From positions 310,001-374,000 of the forward strand of contig JADJOM010000001.1 in assembly GCA_016713785.1 (NCBI GenBank): DNA of 64,000 bases, given 5' to 3'. The notes under the pieces were generated by a model. It did no database searches, was not told the origin of the DNA, and saw only the letters and a program-made list of their open reading frames with translations. Source of the stretch: Gemmatimonadota bacterium (GTDB taxonomy: Bacteria; Gemmatimonadota; Gemmatimonadetes; Gemmatimonadales; GWC2-71-9). Made by a program: the position numbers and the translations under genes. Positions 18,405-26,791 of the stretch are shown here, one piece after another (within the stretch, counting starts at the first letter, position 1; the number at the start of each line of letters is the position of its first letter).

Positions 18405-18797
18405 ATGAGTGCACCGCCACCATACCGCCGATCCGGGGGAAACCCGGCGATCCGGGCGTGGGCCACGGGAACGACCGGACAGGCCGATGTGCTCCGCCGG
18501 GGCGCCTGGTACCCCGTGGTGGACGAGACACCCGAGGAGGTCGTGCTCGAGGTGGATCAGGCTCCGCTGCGGGTCCGGCGGGAGGATGTCCGGATCCGTG
18601 CCGATCGCCCGACCATGTGGAGCGTGGTGGTACGCACCGGGGTCATGCGGCCCACGCTCGCGGGCCAGAAGCTCGTCACGTCGTACGCGGTCTGCCCCGA
18701 CTGCACCGGCCGGCAGGAGTTCGACGGGGAGCCGGAGTCGATGATGTGCACCCGCTGCCGCCGCGCGGCAAAGGTGGACTGGCAGACGACGTACTAG
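18405..18797 (+). CDS. Hypothetical protein with C-terminal zinc ribbon
   Basis: I do not recognise this 130-residue protein. The first ~85 residues look like a small beta domain (VLRRGAWYPVVDETPEEVVLEV). The end carries two CxxC knuckles, CPDC and CTRC, spaced by 18 residues, which predicts a structural zinc ribbon. It is cytoplasmic, with no signal peptide. The ATG at 18405 is chosen over an in-frame ATG at 18369 because of the -10 element next to it. The acyl-CoA ligase gene follows after 8 bases, so the two are probably co-transcribed. Confidence 0.75.
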   Translation: MSAPPPYRRSGGNPAIRAWATGTTGQADVLRRGAWYPVVDETPEEVVLEVDQAPLRVRREDVRIRADRPTMWSVVVRTGVMRPTLAGQKLVTSYAVCPDCTGRQEFDGEPESMMCTRCRRAAKVDWQTTY

Positions 18798-18805
18798 GCC
18801 GCCGG

Positions 18806-20347
18806 ATGAACCTCTGGCAGATCTTCGCTCGCGCCCGTCATCTCTACCCGGTGAGTACCGCGGTTGTCGATGGCGGGCGTCACCTTTCCTACCGCGACAC
18901 CGGCGCCCGGGTGGATGCCCTGGCGGGGTGGCTCCGGGCCAAGGGGGTGGCCCCGGGCGACCGGGTGGCCACCCTGCTCCCGAACTCCCTGCCCTGCTTC
19001 GAGGCCTACTTTGCCGCCGCCGGCCTCGGCGCGATCCTGGTCCCGCTCAACACCCGGCTCCACCCCGACGAACTCGGCTTCATCCTGCGCGACAGCGGCA
19101 GCCGGGTGCTGCTCGCCGATCCCTCCCTCGGCGAGCTGGTCGGGGCGGTACTCGCGCGGGAGACCCCGGTGCAGTGTCTGCTCTCGAGCGCCTCCCCCTT
19201 CCCCACCCCAACGCGGGGGCCCGCCGGCGCGTATCCCGACCCGGATGGCCGGCCGTTCGCGCCGGCCCTGCCACCGGCCGACGCGGTGGCGCATCTGTAC
19301 TACACCAGCGGCACCACGGGCCAGCCCAAGGGCGTCATGCTGACCCACCGGAACGTGTCCGCCCACGCCGTGGCCGCGGTCGCGGAGCTGGGGCTGACCG
19401 ACCGGGACACCTGGGCCCACATCGCGCCGATGTTCCACCTGGCGGACGCCTGGGCCACCTTCGCGATCACCCTGGTGGGCGGCCGCCACGTGATGCTGCC
19501 GCGCTTCGAGCCGGAGGCGGCACTGGCGCTGATCGCGCAGGAGCGCATCACCCTGACCAACCTGGTGCCCACCATGCTCAACCTCATGGTGAAGCACGAG
19601 GCCCGGCAGCGCTATGACTACCGGAGCCTGCGGCTGGTCCTGAGCGGAGGCGCGCCGATCGCGCCCGCGGTCGTGCGGGCCATCGTGGAGACCTTCGGGG
19701 CCGAGTACGTGCAGACCTATGGGATGACGGAGACCAGCCCGTACCTGACGCTGAGCCTGCTCAAGGCGCACCTGCGGGAGCGCAGCGCCGAGGAGCAGTT
19801 CCGGTTCCGGGCCAAGACCGGCCGGCCCTTCCTGGCGGTGGAGCTGCGGGTGGTCCGGGAGGACGGCCTGCCGGTGGCCACGGATGAATCCGAGGCGGGG
19901 GAGATCCAGGTCCGGGGCGAGACCGTCACCCCGGGCTACTGGCAGCGGCCGGAGGCCACCCGGGACGCCTTCACCGCGGATGGCTGGCTCCGCACCGGCG
20001 ACCTCGCGGTGGAGGACGGTGAGGGGTACGTGACGATCGTGGACCGGAAGAAGGACATGATCATCACCGGCGGGGAAAAGGTGTACTCCACCGAGGTGGA
20101 GCACGTCCTCTACCAGCACCCCGCGGTCCTCGAGGCGGCGGTCTACGGGGCGCCGGACGCGGTGTGGGGCGAGGTGGTCGTGGCGGCCGTGGTGGCACGC
20201 CCGGGCGTGGCGCTCGGCGAGTCGGCGGTGCTGGATTTCTGCCGTGAGCGGCTCACCGGCTTCAAGGTGCCGCGCCAGGTCCGGTTCCTGGCGGAACTGC
20301 CGAAGACGGGGTCCGGCAAGGTGCTCAAGCGCGCGCTGCGCGAGTAA
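18806..20347 (+). CDS. Long-chain fatty-acid/acyl-CoA ligase (AMP-forming)
   Basis: This 513-residue adenylate-forming enzyme activates a carboxylic acid to its CoA ester. Motifs in order: the P-loop YYTSGTTGQPKGVMLTHRN, the acyl pocket stretch LSGGAPIAPAV, TYGMTETSP, the hinge WLRTGDLAVEDGEGY followed by IVDRKKDMIITGGEKVYS, and the catalytic Lys in PKTGSGKVLKRAL. This is the FadD3/medium-chain ligase type; exact chain length cannot be read. The ATG at 18806 matches the family N-terminus; the much longer open frame upstream is only antisense to the HEAT gene. Confidence 0.93.
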   Translation: MNLWQIFARARHLYPVSTAVVDGGRHLSYRDTGARVDALAGWLRAKGVAPGDRVATLLPNSLPCFEAYFAAAGLGAILVPLNTRLHPDELGFILRDSGSRVLLADPSLGELVGAVLARETPVQCLLSSASPFPTPTRGPAGAYPDPDGRPFAPALPPADAVAHLYYTSGTTGQPKGVMLTHRNVSAHAVAAVAELGLTDRDTWAHIAPMFHLADAWATFAITLVGGRHVMLPRFEPEAALALIAQERITLTNLVPTMLNLMVKHEARQRYDYRSLRLVLSGGAPIAPAVVRAIVETFGAEYVQTYGMTETSPYLTLSLLKAHLRERSAEEQFRFRAKTGRPFLAVELRVVREDGLPVATDESEAGEIQVRGETVTPGYWQRPEATRDAFTADGWLRTGDLAVEDGEGYVTIVDRKKDMIITGGEKVYSTEVEHVLYQHPAVLEAAVYGAPDAVWGEVVVAAVVARPGVALGESAVLDFCRERLTGFKVPRQVRFLAELPKTGSGKVLKRALRE

Positions 20348-20370
20348 GGCCCGGCGGGAAGAAAGGCACG

Positions 20371-21279
20371 ATGTCGGCACGGGTGCACAACTACTCCACG
20401 ACGCTGCCTCGCAGCGGTCCCGGCGTCCGCCCGACGCTGGGGTCGGCGGTGAGCGTGGTGCTGCACGTGACGATCATCGCGCTGGCGCTCTATGGCGGGT
20501 CGCGGGCGGACCGGAAGGGCCCGCTGGAGGATCGCGGCCAGGCATCGGTGCGCCCGGTCCAGCTCGACTTCGCGCCGCCGCGACCCACCCCGACTCCCCG
20601 GGTGGAGGCCCCGCCGATCGAGCCCAACGCGCCGCTCGAGCCACTGGCGCCGCTGACCCCCGGCCCGGACGAGACGGCAGGTTCGACCGCGCGGGTCTCC
20701 CCGACGCCCGAGCCGGAGCCGAACGCGCCGCCGGAGGCGACGCGGTCCGAGGCCACCCGCCCCGATCCCGGCAACGAGGACGCCGTCACCGATGGCCCCG
20801 CGGCGCCGAGCCCGGAAGCCACCACACCCTCGATGCTCGGGACCAACGCGCCGACCGCCATGGAGACGGAGGCCCGCCGGATCTTCGGGCGGCCGTCCAG
20901 CCGCCTCGGTCCACTGACGGGGAGCCGCGAGAACCGGCCGTGGGAAACCGCCGAGGCCAGTGACAGCCGCGGCTGCGACCTCCCCGAGGAGGAACAGACC
21001 GACAGCACCATCCCCAGGGGCATGGCGGTGATCGCGGGGCGCATCTACCACCAGGACACGGGCCAGCCGCTGCCGGGCGCGCGGCTGCAGATCCTCGGCA
21101 CCCCCTACGGCACCTTCGCCAACGACCGGGGCGAGTACCGGCTGATGTTCGACCGGACCCTGGTGAACCGCTGCCGGACCCAGTCGGTGCGGGTGTCGGC
21201 GCCCGGGTACCGGGGCCGGGACGTGCTGCTCTACCTCGGCGAACGGGCGAACGGGGATGTGCCGTTGAGTCGGTTCTAG
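20371..21279 (+). CDS. TonB-like anchored protein with carboxypeptidase-regulatory-like domain
   Basis: This 302-residue protein has one N-terminal membrane anchor (VSVVLHVTIIALALYGG, about 28-44). A long Pro/Glu/Ala-rich stretch (65-160) that could span the periplasm follows, as in TonB. It ends in a carboxypeptidase-regulatory-like beta domain (AGRIYHQDTGQPLPGARLQI). The usual TonB C-terminal YP-containing domain is replaced. It may link the inner membrane to outer-membrane or cell-wall partners; this is inference. It is 23 bases after the acyl-CoA ligase and is followed by a strong terminator. Confidence 0.7.
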   Translation: MSARVHNYSTTLPRSGPGVRPTLGSAVSVVLHVTIIALALYGGSRADRKGPLEDRGQASVRPVQLDFAPPRPTPTPRVEAPPIEPNAPLEPLAPLTPGPDETAGSTARVSPTPEPEPNAPPEATRSEATRPDPGNEDAVTDGPAAPSPEATTPSMLGTNAPTAMETEARRIFGRPSSRLGPLTGSRENRPWETAEASDSRGCDLPEEEQTDSTIPRGMAVIAGRIYHQDTGQPLPGARLQILGTPYGTFANDRGEYRLMFDRTLVNRCRTQSVRVSAPGYRGRDVLLYLGERANGDVPLSRF

Positions 21280-21305
21280 GCGACTGGCTCGGCTCGGCCG
21301 GGATG

Positions 21306-21345
21306 CGACACGGGGTGGGTCCGGTGACGGACCCACCCCGTGTCG
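21306..21345. terminator. Bidirectional terminator, perfect 18-bp stem
   Basis: Bases 21306-21323 pair exactly with 21328-21345 around a GTGA loop. It lies between the convergent stops at 21279 (+) and 21367 (-), the expected place for a shared terminator. No long T-run is present on either side, as is common in GC-rich genomes. Confidence 0.85.
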
Positions 21346-21366
21346 TTGCCTGGGGCCCCGCGCCGG

Positions 21367-22632
21367 CTAGTTCGGCGCGTGGGTCGAGGCCACCCCGTAG
21401 TTCCGGTTGAAGCCGATGGCGGGGCCGTCGACATTGAAGCCGTACTCGTTCCTGGTCTTGGAGACCCATTGCCGGATGGAGCCCGGGAAGGGCTGCTGCC
21501 GCGCATTCCTGCCGAAGGGGTCGCTGTACCAGACTTCGGGGCCGTCCTCGTTGTCGACATCGTTGTTGTTCACGTCGATGAAGCGCCGCACGCCGTTGAA
21601 CTTCGAGCGCGAGTCGTCGAAGGCGAGCCCGGTCAGGGTGCCGTCGTTGGTGGACTGGGCACACAGGTCATTGTTGAGGTCGCGCGCCGGGTTGAGCGCG
21701 TCGCACTCGGCGATGGGGCGGCCGGTGACATTCGGCGCGGCCGGATCGTAGAACCGGCTGGGGAAGAAGACCTGGAAGTACGGGTTGAAATGGGCGATGG
21801 TGTGCCCGTTCTCGGTACGCACGGTGTTCGAGGTCTGCCAGCTCTCGTGCAGGGCGCCGTTGTAGTCGGCGCGCTGGCCGGCGCCCACGTAGAGGTTCTG
21901 GTCCACGCAGGTCCGGTCGGGGATGACACGCTGGCCGCCGCCGTTGGGGGAGTTGGCCGGCACCGGCGGCCCGACGTCCACCCGCTGCCCGTCGCAGGTG
22001 CGGGTGAAGCCGCCCGCCTCGCCGATCGCCGACATCAGCGTGACGTGCATCTCGGTGCCGTCGCTGCACTGCAGGTGATAGGCGATCTCGTGCAGGTTGT
22101 TGGTGAAGGCGTCCTTCGAGTGCGTGCCCTGGTGCAGCTTGGCGAGCACGTCGCACTTGACGCTGAAGAGCGCGCCCGTCAGCCCGTCCTTGCGGACGAA
22201 CTCCACGTCGTTCTCCCAGTCGACCTTGTGCCCGAAGTGGTCCTCGCGCCGCACGCCCTGCGGGTCCCAGGTCTCCAGCGCCTCGTTGGCCAGCCCGAAG
22301 GGGATCGGCCCCACGCGGCTGAAGAGGTTGGAGCCACGGGGATCGCGGCCGTGCTCGTGCCCGAAGGTGCAGCCGCTGGCGGGGTCGACGGGCGGGTGCC
22401 AGGTGTTGTAGCGCTTGCCGTCGGGGCCGACGACCGAGAAGCGGTCGTGGACCTCCTGGGTACAGGTGTCCCCCGTGCCCGGCACCCAGATGCCGTACTG
22501 GACGGCCGTGCCGGTCTCCTCGACCGGGGGGATGCCGGTGTAGGCCCCGTCGCCGCAGGCGGCGAGCAGGAGCGTGGGCGGGAGGAGGGTCCCGGCCACG
22601 AGACGATGCAACGTGAGGAGTCGAGCGCGCAT
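21367..22632 (-). CDS. Unrecognised secreted lipoprotein, His- and Cys-containing
   Basis: This 421-residue lipoprotein has the lipobox LLLAACGDG (cysteine about 26). The mature part is mixed and hydrophilic, with several His-rich spots (CTFGHEHGRDP, ENGHTIAHFNPYFQ, NNLHEIAYHLQC) and about ten cysteines, which suggests disulfides in the periplasm or outside the cell. I do not recognise the family. The ATG at 22632 is preferred because it begins the signal peptide. It lies 54 bases after a predicted outer-membrane barrel gene on the same strand, so the pair is probably co-expressed. Confidence 0.7.
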   Translation of the reverse strand: MRARLLTLHRLVAGTLLPPTLLLAACGDGAYTGIPPVEETGTAVQYGIWVPGTGDTCTQEVHDRFSVVGPDGKRYNTWHPPVDPASGCTFGHEHGRDPRGSNLFSRVGPIPFGLANEALETWDPQGVRREDHFGHKVDWENDVEFVRKDGLTGALFSVKCDVLAKLHQGTHSKDAFTNNLHEIAYHLQCSDGTEMHVTLMSAIGEAGGFTRTCDGQRVDVGPPVPANSPNGGGQRVIPDRTCVDQNLYVGAGQRADYNGALHESWQTSNTVRTENGHTIAHFNPYFQVFFPSRFYDPAAPNVTGRPIAECDALNPARDLNNDLCAQSTNDGTLTGLAFDDSRSKFNGVRRFIDVNNNDVDNEDGPEVWYSDPFGRNARQQPFPGSIRQWVSKTRNEYGFNVDGPAIGFNRNYGVASTHAPN

Positions 22633-22686
22633 GCCAGCCTCCGAAGGGGAAGAGGCGATCGGTGACAAAGGAAGTGGCGGTCGGTG

Positions 22687-23262
22687 CTAGTGCAGCGTGA
22701 GGCCCACACCCAGCTGGAACAGGCTGGTGTTGGCCGACAGTCCGGAGACGGTGTCGTTGAAGCGGAGGTCGGCCCCGGTGGTGCCCATGAAGTTGGCGAA
22801 GGGGACGATGGACATCCCCTTGCCGACCAGCACCTCGTAGCCGACCCCGACCTGGGCGGCGAGCGCCTGGGTAGAGGCCTTGTCGTCGCTGTCCTTGGCG
22901 GAGTACTGCGCCAGGCCCAGCCCGGTCTTGAGGAAGAAGCCGTTGTCCTTCATGGGGTAGAGCACCACCACGGCCTGGACCGAACCGAGCAGGTAGTCCA
23001 CCGGCCCGTCGCTGTGGTACCACAGCAGGGTCTCGGCGCCCACCAGCACCTGCCGGGTCACGGTGGCGCCGACCCGGAGGTAGCCGGCGGCACCGCCGTC
23101 GCGCCCGGCGCGACAGATCGAGCAGGAGAGCCGGGCCGAGCCCATGCCGAGGCCGCCGCCGAACCACACGCCCTTGTGGTCGGCGACCCGCTGGCCGGCG
23201 AGCGGGGTGACGGCGAGACAGGCGACGGACGCGAACAGCGCCGCGCGGCGGATCCAGCGCAT
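22687..23262 (-). CDS. Small outer-membrane beta-barrel protein
   Basis: This 191-residue secreted protein has signal peptide MRWIRRAALFASVACLAVTP and a cleavage site near LAGQ. The mature part alternates hydrophobic and polar residues in about eight strands with glycine-rich turns (VWFGGGLGMGSARL) and ends in LFQLGVGLTLH, a terminal strand typical of OmpA/OmpW-like barrels. Two cysteines (CSIC) form a CxxC near the N-terminus, which is unusual for a barrel. It is upstream of the lipoprotein gene and may display or export it. Confidence 0.75.
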   Translation of the reverse strand: MRWIRRAALFASVACLAVTPLAGQRVADHKGVWFGGGLGMGSARLSCSICRAGRDGGAAGYLRVGATVTRQVLVGAETLLWYHSDGPVDYLLGSVQAVVVLYPMKDNGFFLKTGLGLAQYSAKDSDDKASTQALAAQVGVGYEVLVGKGMSIVPFANFMGTTGADLRFNDTVSGLSANTSLFQLGVGLTLH

Positions 23263-23379
23263 GGCAACTCCCGGCAGACGGATGTGGTGCGAAATGGGAC
23301 TTCGAGTGGAGGGAAAGGTGCTACCCGGCGGGGGAAAGGGCGGTGACTGGGGGCACAGGTGGGGTGTGAGGGGGGTGGC

Positions 23380-26300
23380 TCAGCGGGGGGGCGGGGGGAC
23401 GTGGGTCACACCCGGGGGGATGGGGCCGGGGAAGACCAGCTCCCAGCCGGGATGCAGGACACGGCCGGACGGTGGGCCCTGACGCAGGAGGGCGAAGGCG
23501 CCGTTGGCCGCGGCGAGGTCCACGACGTACCCGAGGTCGATCAACGAGGCCGCCGTCAGCAGGCTGAGTGGGTCGGTTCCCCCGTCGATGTACGGGGTCA
23601 TCAGCTCCTTGTCGAAGGTCGTCTCCTCCCAGTGGCTATCCCGGCTGCCGGGAGGCGAGATGCTGCCTTCCACGGGGACCGGGACGATCGGCGTCCCGAC
23701 GGCCCCGGCGATGGCCCAGTACCCGAGCCGCCCGAACGTGCCGGTGTACCGGGGGGCGGGGCTGCCGGCCCCGACCAGCAGGCCGCGCGCCTGCCAGATC
23801 GCGCCGATGCCGACGGCGTGCCCGATCTCGTGCAGGACGATGTCGGGGACCAGGCTGCCAAAGACCTGCAGGTCGGCCTGGTCGAGGATGATGGCGGCGA
23901 CCGACGGCAGGGAAGTCCCGGTCCGCTGGGCACAGATGCCCGTCCCGCCGAGGATGCCGCCCGCACCGTCAATCGGGGCCACCCAGGCAAAGAGGAGCAG
24001 GTCGTCCACCGTGCCGGAGAACGCCGGCTGCCCCGTGAAGCAGCTGTTCGCGGCCAGCGTCACGGTCTCGTCCGGGATATCGCCGACGATGAGCGCCTGC
24101 CAGCGCGCGGTGCCTGCGTCGAAGGCGGCCTGCACGGTCCCGCTCAGCGGCGTCACGGCGTTGAGGGTGACCTGGTACCCCGAGGTATCGGGGACACCGG
24201 TGGCGGTGAACTGCGCGGGGAAGCCGGGGAGCGCCGGGTGGACCGCCGTGAGTGTATTGGTGCCGCTGCCGAGGATCCACCCGGTGAGGCGGGCCACGCC
24301 GCCGGTGTCGGTGATGGCGATGGAGGAGGTGAGGCTGCCACCACCGCTGGTAATGGTGTACTGAACCGTGTCCCCGCCGATGCCGAAGCCGAGGCTGTCG
24401 GTGAGGCGCGCCGCCAGCGGCATCGGGGAGGGCGCGCCCACCCGCACGGTCTGGAAGGACCCGCCGGTGGCCGTGAGCGCGGCGGGGGGCGGCTGGACAC
24501 CGGTGGCGTCGAGGTCGATGGAGAGCGTCGGGACATCGTAGACAACCGCGCGGATCCGCTGCAGCCCGCGCACCGGTCCCAGGGTCCACTGCCCGGGGCT
24601 GGCGCGTCCGTTCAGGTCGGTACCGGCGAACGACTGCTCGATGGTACCGCCGCCGACCACGACGGAGAACTCGAGCAGTACGCCGGGAATGGGATTGGCG
24701 TAGGCATCCAGCACGGTGAAGAGCGGCTGGGTGGGGAGCGCCCGGCGGACGGCACCCACCTGCCCGGCCCCACGCGCGACCGTGAGGCTGTCGGGCGGCC
24801 CCGGGAGTCCCTGCGTGAGGAATCGCAGGCTGTCGACCGGAAAGAGGGGCGTCCGCGCCACGAGCTCGTTGGCGCCGGCCACCGTGCCGAGCACCCACAC
24901 CGCCACGGCCGTGCCGAGGGTGTCGCTGAGCGAGTCGGCCTGGGTGAGGCGACCGCCTCCCGTGCGGACCGTCCAGGTGACCGGCTGGGCGGGCACGCCA
25001 TTGCCGAAGCGGTCGGTGACGCGGACGGCAGGGAGCACCCCCGGCGTGGCATTCACCGGGCCCACCACAGGGGCATGGAGGATGGCCCAGCCGGTGGGCG
25101 GGCCGGGCTGGAGCAGCGCCACGAAGGGTACGCTGTCGCCGGCCAGTCCAAGCGCCCGGGGCACCAGCTCGCTACCCGCCAGCCGCACGGTGCCGACGGT
25201 CCATCCGGGAGCGCTGGCCTCACCGAGCGCGTCGGTGCGGACTTCCGCGGGGCCGGTGTAGGTGCCGGTCCCCGGCCCGGCGACGAAGCGCACGGGGACG
25301 CCCGCCACGGGGGTGCCTGCCGAGTCGGTCACCCGCACCATCGGGGTCACCGGCGGCGCCGTGCCGACCTCCACCGCCTGGCTGTCCCCCGCCACCCGGA
25401 GGAGCAGCCGGCCGCCGTGGGCCCGGACCGGCAGGACGACGCTTGCCGTGCCGGCGGAGGCCGTGAGCGTCTGGACGCCGGCGGCGGGACCGAGGTGCCA
25501 CAGCCCCGGCGTGGCGCGCCCCGACAGGTCAGTCGTGGTCACCGCCGAATCCACCGCGCCGGCGGCCGGCGTGAAGCTGACGGGTACCCCCGGGGCCCGG
25601 TTGCCGTAGGCATCCAGCACCTCGAACGCCAGGCCGGAGAGCGCATACGACGTCGGGGCGACCAGGGTGTCGGTGGCCGGCGGGACCGGCGCGATGGCGT
25701 CGGGGGGGCCGGGGAGCGCCGTGGCGGGGACGTAGCCGAGGATCGCCCCGGAGGGTTGCAGGGAGACCGCGAGGCTCACGGTCCCCGCCTGGGTACCGAC
25801 GGTCCACCCGCCCACCGTGGCCCGGCCCAGCGCGTCGGTGACCTGGCTGCCCCCGGACACGCTGCCGGCGGCCGCGGAGGCCGGGGAGAACAGGATCGGC
25901 ACGCCACTCACGGGATTGCCGAACTGATCGCGGACCTGGACTGTGGGCGGGACCGGCACCGCCGTGGCCACGGGCACGGCCTGCTGGTCCCCGTTCACCA
26001 CGGCGACCCCCGCCGGCGGACCGGTGCGGACGCGCACCAGGACCGTCTCGGCGATGAACGGCGCCGCGGCGGTGCGGGCCTCGGCCCCCTGGAGCCCGAC
26101 AAGGCCGCCCGCGAGCCACTGGCCGCAGGTGACATTGCCGCTGGCCGCCTGCGTGGTGGCCTGGGGGCTCGACACCGTGCCTCCACCCGTCAGGACCCGG
26201 CAGGTGACCGGGAAGTCCCCGACCCCATTGCCATCCGCATCGGTCAGGCGGAAGAAGAAGTTGGCTGAGGCGATGCCGCCGGCCGGCACCTCGCCAAGCG

Positions 26301-26742
26301 TATCACCGACCATGCTGACGAGGAGGGCAGGGTTGCCGGCGTTGATGAGGATGGCGGCGCTGGTGTCGGGGCGTACCCCGGGGGCCGCGAAGACCAGGCG
26401 GACCGCGCTGCCGCGCCCCTGCAGCGAGAGCCCGGTGAACTGCACCCGTCCGCCCGCGTCCGTGCCCACGGTCGTGGGCCCCGCCAGCTGGGCCGTCGCG
26501 GCGACCACGGAGGCGGTCACCTCGATCCCCGCCACCGACGCCGCCCGCCCGCTGGCGTCGAACAGCTGCACCGAGGGCTGTCGCGGGAAGTCGGCCCGGT
26601 TGCGGGTGCTGGGCGAGGGCTCCGTCAGGATGCGCAGCTCGACCGGCGTTCCGCCGGACGGCCCGGTGGAATCCCCGCCCCCACCGCACGCGGGGCCGAG
26701 GAGCAGCAGCACCAGGGGGACAATACGAAGGCGGGGCGCCAT
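23380..26742 (-). CDS. Large lipoprotein with Ig-like repeats and leishmanolysin-like protease domain
   Basis: This 1,120-residue surface lipoprotein has lipobox LLGPAC near residue 19. About eight Ig-like (Big-1/invasin type) repeats follow, each with V-x-D-x-x-G-N-P-V-x-G-V-P and ending T-D-x-x-G-x-A-x-x-x-W-x-L-G. The last ~270 residues form a metalloprotease domain like M8 leishmanolysin: VLHEIGHAVGIGAIW gives HExxH, SHWEE the third His and DKELMTPY the Met-turn. It probably cuts proteins at the cell surface. The next gene is a shorter paralogue. Candidate promoter bases lie directly before the ATG. Confidence 0.88.
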   Translation of the reverse strand: MAPRLRIVPLVLLLLGPACGGGGDSTGPSGGTPVELRILTEPSPSTRNRADFPRQPSVQLFDASGRAASVAGIEVTASVVAATAQLAGPTTVGTDAGGRVQFTGLSLQGRGSAVRLVFAAPGVRPDTSAAILINAGNPALLVSMVGDTLGEVPAGGIASANFFFRLTDADGNGVGDFPVTCRVLTGGGTVSSPQATTQAASGNVTCGQWLAGGLVGLQGAEARTAAAPFIAETVLVRVRTGPPAGVAVVNGDQQAVPVATAVPVPPTVQVRDQFGNPVSGVPILFSPASAAAGSVSGGSQVTDALGRATVGGWTVGTQAGTVSLAVSLQPSGAILGYVPATALPGPPDAIAPVPPATDTLVAPTSYALSGLAFEVLDAYGNRAPGVPVSFTPAAGAVDSAVTTTDLSGRATPGLWHLGPAAGVQTLTASAGTASVVLPVRAHGGRLLLRVAGDSQAVEVGTAPPVTPMVRVTDSAGTPVAGVPVRFVAGPGTGTYTGPAEVRTDALGEASAPGWTVGTVRLAGSELVPRALGLAGDSVPFVALLQPGPPTGWAILHAPVVGPVNATPGVLPAVRVTDRFGNGVPAQPVTWTVRTGGGRLTQADSLSDTLGTAVAVWVLGTVAGANELVARTPLFPVDSLRFLTQGLPGPPDSLTVARGAGQVGAVRRALPTQPLFTVLDAYANPIPGVLLEFSVVVGGGTIEQSFAGTDLNGRASPGQWTLGPVRGLQRIRAVVYDVPTLSIDLDATGVQPPPAALTATGGSFQTVRVGAPSPMPLAARLTDSLGFGIGGDTVQYTITSGGGSLTSSIAITDTGGVARLTGWILGSGTNTLTAVHPALPGFPAQFTATGVPDTSGYQVTLNAVTPLSGTVQAAFDAGTARWQALIVGDIPDETVTLAANSCFTGQPAFSGTVDDLLLFAWVAPIDGAGGILGGTGICAQRTGTSLPSVAAIILDQADLQVFGSLVPDIVLHEIGHAVGIGAIWQARGLLVGAGSPAPRYTGTFGRLGYWAIAGAVGTPIVPVPVEGSISPPGSRDSHWEETTFDKELMTPYIDGGTDPLSLLTAASLIDLGYVVDLAAANGAFALLRQGPPSGRVLHPGWELVFPGPIPPGVTHVPPPPR

Positions 26743-26748
26743 CGTCAG

Positions 26749-26777
26749 GATTTACGTGGCGCCCCGCCCCCTGTCCA
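26749..26777 (-). promoter_or_regulatory. Candidate sigma-70-type promoter before the large Ig protease gene
   Basis: On the minus strand TGGACA (26777-26772), a 17-base spacer and TAAATC (26754-26749) precede the ATG at 26742 by six bases. The spacing is ideal; the -10 is a partial match. The closeness to the ATG suggests a leaderless transcript. Confidence 0.35.
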
Positions 26778-26791
26778 GACCCGCCGCGGGC

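Noticed and set aside
17678..18805. Long N-terminal extension of the acyl-CoA ligase frame
   Set aside because: It runs antisense through the HEAT-like gene and has no family similarity; the enzyme starts at 18806.
23359..26268. 969-residue open frame opposite the Ig-repeat protease
   Set aside because: Antisense shadow; composition of R, G, H and D only, no ribosome site or motif.
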